From 3-1-20CM-4-69-9 sp963833655 (GTDB lineage Bacteria > Actinomycetota > Thermoleophilia > Gaiellales > Gaiellaceae), in assembly GCA_963833655.1 (NCBI GenBank), contig CAWHYL010000004.1, positions 1-64,000 on the forward strand: a stretch of 64,000 bases of DNA, given 5' to 3'. The notes under the pieces are model-generated. The model was not told the DNA's origin. It searched no databases and saw only the letters and a list, made by a program, of their open reading frames with translations. The translations under genes were made by a program, and so were the position numbers. This document shows, in pieces, positions 51,673 through 59,138 of this stretch; the first letter of the stretch is position 1; every line of letters begins with the position of its first letter.

Positions 51673-52713
51673 ATGGACATCGTCGAGCGCCCGCCGCTGC
51701 TGATCCTCGACACGGTGCGCAGGTTCCTCGACGAGCACGGGCTCGGGGCCGGTGCGCTCCGCGCCGAGCGGATCGGCGAAGGGGGCGGCTCGAACTTCTC
51801 TTTCCTCCTGGTACGCGAGGACGGCTCGCGGTACGTGCTGCGGCGCCCGCCGCGACCACCGCTTCCTCCGACGGCGCACGACGTCGTCCGCGAATCGAAG
51901 CTGCAGCTCGCGCTCGCGCCTCTCGGCATCCGCGTCCCGAACATCCGCGCCGTCTGCGAGGACGCGTCGTTGCTCGGCGTCCCGTTCTACGTCATGGACT
52001 ATGTCGACGGCCACGTCGTGACGAATGAGCTGGCCGCGCCGCTCGACGGCGACCCGGTGGCCCGCCGGCGGCTGGCCGACGATCTGGTCGACACGCTCGT
52101 CGAGATCCACGCCGCGGATGTGAGCAACCCCGCGCTCGCGGCGTTCGCGCGGCCGGGCAATTACAACGAGCGGCAGGTCAGGCGATTTGCCCAGCTGTGG
52201 GAGCTCAATCAGACGCGCGAGCTGCCTACCGTCGAGGAGGTCGGAACCTGGCTCGCCGCGAACGTGCCGGAGCAGCTGCCTGCGACGGTCGTGCACGGCG
52301 ATTACCGGCTTGGGAACATGATCGTGCGTGGCGACCGCATCGCGGCGGTGTTGGACTGGGAGATGGGCACGATCGGCGATCCACGTGCCGACGTCGGGTA
52401 CCTCGTGGCGACCTACAGCGAGCCCGGTGGTGCAAGCAACCCACTCGGCACGTCTCCGGTCACCTCTTCCGACGGCTTTCCGTCGCGGGCAGAGCTCGCT
52501 GCGCAGTACTCCGAGCGCAGCGGTCGCGACCTCGAACCGCTTACGTGGTTCGAGGCGCTCGCGCTGTGGAAGGCCGCGGTCTTCTGTGAGGCGATCTACG
52601 GGCGCTATGTGCGAGGCGAGCTCACCGCCGGCGACGAGCGTGCCCGGCGGTTCGAAACGGGCGTTCCTCTGCTCGCCGAGACGGCCGCAGCGCTCATCGG
52701 CGTCAGCAGATGA
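51673..52713 (+). CDS. APH-family phosphotransferase (ACAD10 N-domain-like)
   Basis: A 346-aa kinase-like protein: GEGGGSNFSFLL nucleotide loop, YVLRRPP Lys region, VVHGDYRLGNMIVRG catalytic loop and AAVLDWEMGTIGDPRADVG metal Asp. Such proteins are common beside acyl-CoA dehydrogenases and are homologous to the kinase domain of ACAD10/11, which are now known to phosphorylate 4-hydroxyacyl-CoA. That makes a phosphorylation-elimination route for hydroxy acids plausible here. Confidence 0.9.
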   Translation: MDIVERPPLLILDTVRRFLDEHGLGAGALRAERIGEGGGSNFSFLLVREDGSRYVLRRPPRPPLPPTAHDVVRESKLQLALAPLGIRVPNIRAVCEDASLLGVPFYVMDYVDGHVVTNELAAPLDGDPVARRRLADDLVDTLVEIHAADVSNPALAAFARPGNYNERQVRRFAQLWELNQTRELPTVEEVGTWLAANVPEQLPATVVHGDYRLGNMIVRGDRIAAVLDWEMGTIGDPRADVGYLVATYSEPGGASNPLGTSPVTSSDGFPSRAELAAQYSERSGRDLEPLTWFEALALWKAAVFCEAIYGRYVRGELTAGDERARRFETGVPLLAETAAALIGVSR

Positions 52714-52743
52714 CTTCTCCGCAGCCCCGTCGGCGTAGCGGCG

Positions 52744-52787
52744 TCATCGCACCCAGGAGGTCGCCGGCTCGAGTCCGGCAAGCTCCA
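52744..52787 (+). repeat. tRNA-like repeat, copy 6 (3' half only)
   Basis: Only the T-arm block is present (ATCGCACCCAGGAGGTCGCC, then GGCTCGAGTCCGGCAAGCTCCA), 30 bp after the phosphotransferase stop. The 5' block and central hairpin are missing; the coding end occupies that place. Two bases differ from copies 1-3. Confidence 0.8.
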
Positions 52788-52984
52788 CCTGAGACCGCGA
52801 CGCGGTGCGGGTCATACCTCGTGCTGCGTTTACGGAGGGAGGTGGAAACCAATGATCTCGAGCAGTCGGCCCACGGCGTCATCTCGGTGGCCCCTTTTGA
52901 CAGCGGTCGACGCTGCTCCTCCTCACGCACCGGCTCGAGATTCCGCTCGACAATACTGTCGAGCGCATCGAGGAGGGACGACTC

Positions 52985-53173
52985 ATGCATGTTCCAAACC
53001 GCGTCCGGAGCACGGGGATGCGCGGGTTCGCAATCGCGTTCGGCGTTCTCATGGTCGTTGGACTCATCGCAGCGGCGACGCTCGCGTTCGCAGGTTCCGG
53101 GCTCGGCAACGGTCCAGCGCAGGCTCGCGTGCCAAAGACCTTGGTACAGCCGAATTCGTTGTCTCGCGATTGA
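52985..53173 (+). CDS. small single-helix membrane protein
   Basis: A 62-aa protein from ATG 52985, preceded by AGGAGGGA. One strong hydrophobic helix (FAIAFGVLMVVGLIAAATLA) follows a basic N-terminus, so it is either a membrane peptide or has an uncleaved signal. No family recognised. Confidence 0.5.
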   Translation: MHVPNRVRSTGMRGFAIAFGVLMVVGLIAAATLAFAGSGLGNGPAQARVPKTLVQPNSLSRD

Positions 53174-53231
53174 CTCGTCCCTGGCCTTCGCGTTTTCGGG
53201 AGAGAAGTGCCGGCGTCCGCCGGCCGCGAAC

Positions 53232-53237
53232 TAGCAT
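53232..53237 (+). promoter_or_regulatory. candidate leaderless -10 element
   Basis: TAGCAT ends 6 nt before GTG 53244, the start of the 7-codon upstream ORF. The same hexamer and similar spacing occur at other genes in the window. Confidence 0.4.
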
Positions 53238-53243
53238 GCCGCA

Positions 53244-53267
53244 GTGAGCGCTCGGCAGACCTGGTGA
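53244..53267 (+). CDS. possible 7-codon leader ORF
   Basis: GTG AGC GCT CGG CAG ACC TGG TGA encodes seven residues (V/M-SARQTW) and its stop overlaps the GTG start of the next gene by 4 bp (GTGA at 53264-53267). With a -10-like TAGCAT 6 nt upstream, ribosomes could load on this leaderless mini-ORF and reinitiate on the main gene. It may be coincidental. Confidence 0.35.
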   Translation: MSARQTW

Positions 53268-54511
53268 GGATCCTCGTCGTCGGCACAGGCGGCGTCGGCG
53301 GTGCCTTCGCCGCGGTCGCGGCACGCCGTGACTACTTCGACCAGATCGTGCTCTCCGACATCGACCCGGAGCGGCCGCGCGCGATCGTCGACCAGTTGGG
53401 CGACGACCGCTTCTCCTTTACACGTGCAGACGCATCGGACGAGCACTCGCTCGTCGAGCTGATCAAAGAGCACGGCGTCGACGTCGTCTTGAACGCAGCC
53501 GACCCGCGCTTCAACCCGCCGATCTTCGCCGCCGCCTTCGCCGGTCGATGCACCTACATGGACATGGCGATGTCGCTCTCGGAGCCGCACGGCGAGCGCC
53601 CGTACGAGCTACCGGGCGTGAAGCTCGGCGACTCGCAATTCGCGGAGGACAAGCACTGGCGGGACGTCGGTCTGCTCGCGCTCGTCGGCATGGGCGTCGA
53701 GCCGGGGCTCGCCGACGTGTTCGCCCGCTACGCCGCCGACGAGCTGTTCTCGGAGATCGACGAGATCGCGGTTCGCGACGGCGCGAACCTCGTCGTCGAC
53801 GGCTACGAGTTCGCCCCGACCTTTTCCATCTGGACGACGATCGAGGAGTGCCTGAACCCGCCGCTGGTTTGGGAGAAGGGGCGCGGGTTCTACACGACCG
53901 AGCCGTTTTCGGAGCCGGAGCTGTTCGAGTTCCCGGAGGGGATCGGGCCGGTCGAGTGCGTGAACGTGGAGCATGAGGAAGTGGTGCTCGTTCCGCGCGG
54001 CGTCGACTGCCGGCGCGTGACGTTCAAGTACGGCCTCGGCGAGGAGTTCATCAACGTCCTGAAGACGCTGCACATGCTCGGGCTCGACTCGACCCGCAAG
54101 CTTCAGGTCGGCGGCGTCGAGGTGTCGCCACGCGACGTCGTCGCCGCGTGCCTACCCGACCCGGCCTCCCTCGGCGAGCGCATGCGCGGGAAGACCTGCG
54201 CCGGGACGCTCGTCACCGGCACCGGCGCGGACGGCGAACCACGGGCCGTGTACCTCTACCACGTCTCCGACAACGAGCAGACGATGCGCGAGTACGGACA
54301 CCAGGCGGTCGTGCTGCAGACCGCGCTCAATCCGTCGATCGCGCTCGAGCTGCTCGCAAGCGGAACATGGAGCGGCGCCGGCGTGCTCGGACCGGAGTCG
54401 TTCCCTGCGAAGCCGTTCCTCGACCTCCTCGCCGACTACGGGGAGCCGCACGGCATGTTCGAGGGCGACCCCCGCCACGAGCGAAGCCGGACGGGCCGGC
54501 AGCCGAGCTAG
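53264..54511 (+). CDS. saccharopine-dehydrogenase-family protein
   Basis: A 415-aa protein with an N-terminal NAD(P) fold (VRILVVGTGGVGGAFAAVAA, then LSDIDPERPRAIVDQLG and VVLNAADPRFNPPIFAAA) and a C-terminal saccharopine-dehydrogenase-like domain (GVEPGLADVFARYAADELF, TFSIWTTIEECLNPP). Lysine metabolism or polyamine (carboxynorspermidine) synthesis are known roles of the family; no context decides. GTG 53264 gives the exact start of the Rossmann strand. Confidence 0.88.
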   Translation: MRILVVGTGGVGGAFAAVAARRDYFDQIVLSDIDPERPRAIVDQLGDDRFSFTRADASDEHSLVELIKEHGVDVVLNAADPRFNPPIFAAAFAGRCTYMDMAMSLSEPHGERPYELPGVKLGDSQFAEDKHWRDVGLLALVGMGVEPGLADVFARYAADELFSEIDEIAVRDGANLVVDGYEFAPTFSIWTTIEECLNPPLVWEKGRGFYTTEPFSEPELFEFPEGIGPVECVNVEHEEVVLVPRGVDCRRVTFKYGLGEEFINVLKTLHMLGLDSTRKLQVGGVEVSPRDVVAACLPDPASLGERMRGKTCAGTLVTGTGADGEPRAVYLYHVSDNEQTMREYGHQAVVLQTALNPSIALELLASGTWSGAGVLGPESFPAKPFLDLLADYGEPHGMFEGDPRHERSRTGRQPS

Positions 54512-54666
54512 CGACCCAGGCGCGTCTTGCGCCGGATGCCGAGGCGCCGCTGGAGCGCGCGATCTTCTTCGCCGTCACGTTTAGCTGCCCACACGAACCC
54601 GACGCCGACGAGCACGAGCGGCAGCGCAAGCAGCACGATGAGAACCACGATCGCGATGCTGTTCAT
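54508..54666 (-). CDS. small membrane protein with basic tail
   Basis: A 52-aa protein: one hydrophobic helix (SIAIVVLIVLLALPLVLVG), then a charged tail (RDGEEDRALQRRLGIRRKTR). Natural composition. It overlaps the convergent saccharopine-dehydrogenase gene end by 4 bp. Function unknown. Confidence 0.5.
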   Translation of the reverse strand: MNSIAIVVLIVLLALPLVLVGVGFVWAAKRDGEEDRALQRRLGIRRKTRLGR

Positions 54667-55613
54667 CCGCTCAGTGTGCCTGTTCGATACGGCTCCGAGG
54701 ATGAGAAATCCTGGCTGGACGAGGTCCGTCGAGAAGAGCTTGGACGGGCAGACACTCAAAGGGACAGCGAGTCAAGCGCTCGGATCAACCACCTAATTGG
54801 GGACGAATCAAGCGCCCGGTTCAGAGGATGCTCATCGCACAGGGGTAGCGGGCTCGATGCGGCGGAGCCTTGATCCCGAAACCAAGTCGTCTCGAGCGCA
54901 GTTCGGCGGCGGGCTGCGCTCAGACGGCGGCGGCACGACACCACGGCGGCAATGCGGATACGAACGGACTCCTCATCCTCCTCAGCCTCCCTGGCCGAGT
55001 ACCTCAAGAGGTGCGACTGCATCGTCTCGTTCGTCGACCGCCGCGTGATCGAGGCAACGGCGAAGCCGCAGTCGTTCGCCGCGCCGTACGCGGACGTCGA
55101 GCTCGAGGGTTACCTCAAAGTCTGGGAGGCGATGCATCCCGACGCCCTGGTTGAGCGACTGACTCCAGCTAGTCGTAGGTAGGAAGCGCAGGTCGAATCT
55201 TCCGCGAGATGTCGCGGGTTGGAATCGCTGGACCGGAGTGGTAAAGATGGACCGAGACGGAGCCCAGCGCTACCCCACGGTTTGCCCTCCCCTCCCGTGA
55301 GGCTCAAGGTCGCCGCAGACCTCGCGTCAGGGCTCCATACTCACGCTCCGGGAAGGGCGGCAAACCTGCGTGCGTCACCCTGGTGACGTAGGCGGGCACT
55401 CAACGTGGTTTTGCGGTCTGACTGGACGGTCAATCAATGATCTCGTCACTGCGGAGAGCGGCGGAGGGTCAGGTGCGACGGGGAGACCATGCCTGATCCT
55501 CTACCGCTTTTCGTTCTCAGCGGCGGTCGGCCTGAACGCGGAAACGCCGAAGCGATGAAAGAGGTCACCCGCAAGGCGTTTGGCGTCGCGCACGCAGCGG
55601 GCATGCGATCTCT
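54667..55613. other. sparse region with one weak small ORF
   Basis: Apart from the candidate at 54952-55182, I see no gene or RNA here. Open frames are Arg/Ser/Pro-rich and lack starts. Confidence 0.45.
54952..55182 (+). CDS. possible small protein of unknown function
   Basis: A 76-aa frame whose middle is natural (SLAEYLKRCDCIVSFVDRRV, then VELEGYLKVWEAMHPDALVE) with high GC at third positions. The Ser-rich N-terminus looks non-native and there is no ribosome binding site, so the start is doubtful and the gene may be truncated. Confidence 0.4.
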   Translation: MRIRTDSSSSSASLAEYLKRCDCIVSFVDRRVIEATAKPQSFAAPYADVELEGYLKVWEAMHPDALVERLTPASRR

Positions 55614-55781
55614 GTGGAACGGCTCAACCGGACGACGCTGCTCGGCTTGCTTCAGATGTACGAAAGCGCTATCCGCGAGCTCCAGGCGCTGCGCGATCCC
55701 GGCGTGACTCGGCTGCTGCGAGGGATGGAGCGCCATCGCGCCGAGGTCATCGCCGCTCTCGCCGCGCAAAAAGCCCGGTAA
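55614..55781 (+). CDS. very small helical protein
   Basis: A 55-aa protein from GTG 55614, below usual ORF cut-offs. It reads as one long amphipathic helix: ERLNRTTLLGLLQMYESAIR, ELQALRDPGVTRLLRGMERH, RAEVIAALAAQKAR. Codon third positions are GC-rich and the composition is natural. No family recognised. Confidence 0.5.
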   Translation: MERLNRTTLLGLLQMYESAIRELQALRDPGVTRLLRGMERHRAEVIAALAAQKAR

Positions 55782-55811
55782 GCACGGCCGGGGCGCTGGT
55801 CGGTACGGCTT

Positions 55812-56009
55812 CTAGATGTGCGAGCCGCGCTTCTGCCAGAGCGCGACGAGCTCGGGGTTCAGTGCCGCTTGCTCGTCTCGGCAGTCCATACAGCGAAGCG
55901 AGCCAACGGCCGACAGCGGAGCTTCAAGCGACTTTCCGCACGCGAGACAGTGAACGGGTCTTTGCGGACTCGGCTGACTCTCATTCGTTCGCTCCGACAG
56001 CGATGCCAC
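55812..56009 (-). CDS. small zinc-ribbon protein
   Basis: A 65-aa protein with two CxxC knuckles, VHCLACGKS and LRCMDCRDEQ, about 18 residues apart, as in zinc ribbons. The N-terminal part is Ser/Pro-rich. Role unknown; such proteins often act in nucleic-acid binding or as partners of larger complexes. Confidence 0.65.
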   Translation of the reverse strand: MASLSERTNESQPSPQRPVHCLACGKSLEAPLSAVGSLRCMDCRDEQAALNPELVALWQKRGSHI

Positions 56010-56141
56010 CTACATGGCATAGGCGCGCCGAGCGTGACTTGCGCCAGACGTTCGGCCAGGGTGGTGGCCTAGATCGTCGAAGGACGTAGCGGCCGTTCTT
56101 ACGCGCAGGGCCTCGGGCGGAGCGTGGGTACGCTCGCGCCG

Positions 56142-57200
56142 ATGCGGGCCCGGCGGTTTTTCGGCGTCATCGCCCTGGTCGTGGTCGCTGCCATGGGTGC
56201 GGTCGCCGTTGATTCGGCGAGCGGGCGGACGCAGACGCTGACACCGGCGGATCGGCACCAGCTGTTGCAGCGGTTTCTGCCGGTTCTCTATTTCCATCCT
56301 GACGAGGCGTGGGCGCCGGTCGAGGTGGAGCGGTTCTTGCGGCTGGCGCGGACCGAACGCCAGACGGCGCGAGGAGTATGGACGCGCACCTTGACGCCGC
56401 TTCCGACGAGCACCGTCGGGTGCACGTTCACGCCGTGCTACCGGTTCAACCTTCCCTGTGCTCTGAAGGCCGGCGCGGCGTGTTACGAGAAAGCCGCCGC
56501 GACGTTGAGCGACTGGAGACACCCCGTCAGCTACGGACGCGTGGTGGACGTTCCCGCGCGAACGCCAATGCCTGCTGGTATCAGCGGCACGGCGCGCTAC
56601 CTCGTCCGCTACTGGTTGTTCTACTCCTTCGACGACTGGCGGTCGCGCGGCGATCGCCTCTGGCAAGCACACGAGGGTGACTGGGAGAGCGTCACCGTCG
56701 CGTTGGATTCGCGTACGAACCCGATTTTCGCTGCCTACAGCCAGCACTGCTCGGGAACAGTTCGCGCATGGTCGAGAGTCACGACCCGCGCCCAGACGCA
56801 TCCGATCGACTACGTCGCTCTCGGGTCGCACGCGAACTACTTCACGAAGACCTCATCGCCGACCCAATTCCTTCGCTGTGTCTACAAGAACGTCGAGGGG
56901 GCAGACCGCTCGAAGGCACGCCGGCTCGTGAGCGTCGTCCAGGGCGGCATCACCGACCGCACCGGCACGGCCCACGCTCTCGGCCCCATCGCCGGCCAGC
57001 AGACGCCACTGCAACTCGTCGACCTCGACGCCCCCCTGCCCGCCTGGGCCCGATTCCCCGGACGCTGGAGCGAAGGCGAGCTCCTCTGGGTCGGTCGGAC
57101 GCCGACCCGCTTCACGCGCGTCAGTAGCGGCCTCGGGCCCGCGACACCACGGTGGAACACGACATCGGTGCCGGCGCTTTGGCACACCGACTCGAGTTGA
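56142..57200 (+). CDS. secreted Vps62-like protein
   Basis: A 352-aa exported protein from ATG 56142 (RARRFFGVIALVVVAAMGAV is the signal). Motifs of the Vps62/DUF946-like fold: RFLPVLYFHPDEAWAPVEVE, AHEGDWESVTVALD and DYVALGSHANYFTK. Fungal and plant relatives are poorly understood. Several cysteines (TPCYRFNLPC and others) suggest an oxidised, extracellular protein. Confidence 0.72.
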   Translation: MRARRFFGVIALVVVAAMGAVAVDSASGRTQTLTPADRHQLLQRFLPVLYFHPDEAWAPVEVERFLRLARTERQTARGVWTRTLTPLPTSTVGCTFTPCYRFNLPCALKAGAACYEKAAATLSDWRHPVSYGRVVDVPARTPMPAGISGTARYLVRYWLFYSFDDWRSRGDRLWQAHEGDWESVTVALDSRTNPIFAAYSQHCSGTVRAWSRVTTRAQTHPIDYVALGSHANYFTKTSSPTQFLRCVYKNVEGADRSKARRLVSVVQGGITDRTGTAHALGPIAGQQTPLQLVDLDAPLPAWARFPGRWSEGELLWVGRTPTRFTRVSSGLGPATPRWNTTSVPALWHTDSS

Positions 57201-57307
57201 CGCCGAGAGGCCCTTCGACTCGTGCGGCTTTGCCGCACGCACGTCAGTAGCTGGACTGATGCGCCAAGCGGATGAGCGAGAGATGCTGATGTCAGAAGGG
57301 AGGGGCA

Positions 57308-58039
57308 ATGACCGTCGCCCCGACATCAGTTCAGCCCCGGCCGGATCGCCACCGGCTCCGCTGGGTGCTGGTCGGGATCGTCGCTTTCATTCTCGGTGGC
57401 GCCGCGGTGGCCCTGCTCTATCAATTCGACGTGTTGGGAGGCTCATCCACGTCAAGCAGCGGGGGATCGGGCGTCCCAGCGACGCAGGTCCGCGACGTGG
57501 GTGCGTTCGACAGCGTCGAGCTCGCCGGGGGCAACAACGTCGTCATTCGTGTCGGAGAGAGGAAATCGGTTCTCGTCAAGGCCGACGACAACCTCCTGAA
57601 CCGCGTCACGACCGAGGTGAAGTCCGGCGCGCTCGTCATCGGGAACACGCCCGGCAGCCTCGCTGCCCGGAGCCCGATGAGCGTCGAGGTCAACCTCCCG
57701 TCGCTCGACTCCGTGGCGCTCACCGGCAGCGGCAACGTCGTGGTCAGCGGCATCAAGACGCAGAGCCTGACGGTGGCGTTGTCGGGCAGCGGCAACCTCT
57801 TCGGAAGCGGAACTGCGACCTCGCTTGACATCACGGTCAGCGGCTTCGGAAACGCGCGGTTCACACAGCTCGACGCGAGCAACGTTCACGCTGTCGTGAG
57901 CGGCTCTGGAACAATCTTCGTCACGGCGACCAAGCGCCTCGATGCCTCGGTGCCCGGATCGGGCACGATCATCTACGCGGGCAATCCGCAGGATGTGACG
58001 AAGAGCGTCACAGGCTCAGGCACGATCGCCGGCAGATAG
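57308..58039 (+). CDS. DUF2807 (head GIN domain) anchored protein
   Basis: A 243-aa protein: short cytoplasmic N-terminus, one membrane helix (LRWVLVGIVAFILGGAAVAL), Ser/Gly linker, then a beta-helix-like GIN domain with repeating TGSGNVVVSG, LSGSGNLFGSG, VSGFGNARF, SGSGTIF, PGSGTIIY and TGSGTIAG. Such domains are common in bacterial envelope proteins; function unknown. The ATG follows GGGAGGGGCA. Confidence 0.88.
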   Translation: MTVAPTSVQPRPDRHRLRWVLVGIVAFILGGAAVALLYQFDVLGGSSTSSSGGSGVPATQVRDVGAFDSVELAGGNNVVIRVGERKSVLVKADDNLLNRVTTEVKSGALVIGNTPGSLAARSPMSVEVNLPSLDSVALTGSGNVVVSGIKTQSLTVALSGSGNLFGSGTATSLDITVSGFGNARFTQLDASNVHAVVSGSGTIFVTATKRLDASVPGSGTIIYAGNPQDVTKSVTGSGTIAGR

Positions 58040-58061
58040 AGGGAACGCCGAGCGCCGAGCG

Positions 58062-58265
58062 TCATCGGTTCGACGTGTCGCGGAGGCTCTCGGGGAGAAG
58101 GCCGTCCCAGCGGCGCAGCTCGCGGAGGAACTGCGCCGGCCACTGCCTCGACCGGGCGCGCGCCCGCTGCACGAGGAACGCGCCGTTGAGGAGCAACACG
58201 GATAGTGACGCACTTGCAAGTGGCAAGACCCACTCAGGCACATGGGAGAGCGTACTGGGAGCCAC
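58062..58265 (-). CDS. small membrane protein of unknown function
   Basis: A 67-aa protein with one hydrophobic helix (WVLPLASASLSVLLLNGAFL) and a basic, amphipathic C-terminal half (SRQWPAQFLRELRRWDGLLP). Natural composition. The start may be an internal one. It is divergent from the next gene. Confidence 0.5.
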   Translation of the reverse strand: MAPSTLSHVPEWVLPLASASLSVLLLNGAFLVQRARARSRQWPAQFLRELRRWDGLLPESLRDTSNR

Positions 58266-58287
58266 GCGTTCCGAGGGAAGGACGGCG

Positions 58288-58680
58288 ATGACTGTATTCG
58301 AGAGACCGCGCTACTTTGCCGGCAAGCTGCTCACGGCCGAGGACCTCGAGCTCGAGCAGCGTTACCACATCGAGAAGCGCTGGCTGCTGAACCGCATGCT
58401 CGAGGGCGCCGGGGTCGTGTCTGGTCTGGGTGTGGTTGCGGCCGAGGACGGGAAGGTTTCGGTCGAACCGGGTTTCGCGCTCGACCCATACGGCCGCGAG
58501 ATCCTGGTCTGCGAGCCTCAGCAGCTGGTGGTCCCGGACTCTGTCGAGCCACCGTCCATTTGCCTGCTGTACCGGGAGATCGAGACTGACCGCGGGACGA
58601 TCCGCGAGACGTTCGAGCTCATGGTCGCGACCTCGTCCGTCCCTGAGGAGGCTGTGGTGCTGGCTGTTCTCGACGAGTGA
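58288..58680 (+). CDS. stand-alone domain resembling the N-terminus of contractile-injection-system proteins
   Basis: A 130-aa protein: RPRYFAGKLLTAEDLELEQR, YHIEKRWLLNRMLEGAGVVS, GLGV, then VEPGFALDPYGREILV. I recall this pattern (RPRYFxGxLLTxxDF, RLHNRxxxGxGVVxGL) from the start of larger proteins near extracellular contractile injection systems. No sheath, tube or baseplate genes are nearby and the protein ends soon after the domain. The role is unknown. Confidence 0.65.
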   Translation: MTVFERPRYFAGKLLTAEDLELEQRYHIEKRWLLNRMLEGAGVVSGLGVVAAEDGKVSVEPGFALDPYGREILVCEPQQLVVPDSVEPPSICLLYREIETDRGTIRETFELMVATSSVPEEAVVLAVLDE

Positions 58681-58699
58681 CGCAGAAGCCGGTAGCTCG

Positions 58700-58850
58700 G
58701 CAGGACCCATAGTCCGGAGAGGCGAACGCGACTCGTCGACGTAGCACCAGCTCCAGTCCTCGCCCCCCGATCTTCAGGCCCTTCGATCTGCTCCGGTAGA
58801 GCGGTCACCGTGATCTGGTCGAGATGGATGCACATGGACGTCGCAGACAT
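58700..58850 (-). pseudogene. wreck of a UBP-type zinc-finger gene
   Basis: The N-terminus is intact (MSATSMCIHLDQITVTALPE, then QIEG), as in small actinobacterial UBP-type zinc-finger proteins. After QIEG the frame breaks: the family's Cys/His core (CEDCL to CGHVGCC) is absent, and a +1-shifted stretch reads GEDWSWCYVDES, the usual C-terminal end (PGEDWxWCYVDE). This fits an internal deletion of roughly 40 codons plus a frameshift. Confidence 0.7.
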
Positions 58851-59138
58851 GTCAGCTCCTCTCTTCGTTTGACGCCGGCGGCGCGCGACGAGCAAGTACG
58901 GTGCCGCCGCATCTGTCCACGACGAGTCGACGGTCAGTCGGCGCGCCGAAGCTCCAGCTCGAGCCCGAGCCGCAGCTTGCGCATGGTGTGCGCGCCGTCT
59001 GTCGACTGTCCAGACGTCGGGATCTCCTCGCGTGGCGGGGAGCGAAGCGCTTTCGCCCGCGAAGGTGCGCGTCGTGGTCTATAAGACGCGGTGACGATGG
59101 GCGAGGAGGGCTTCCTCGCCCCCGAGGGGAGGACACAC

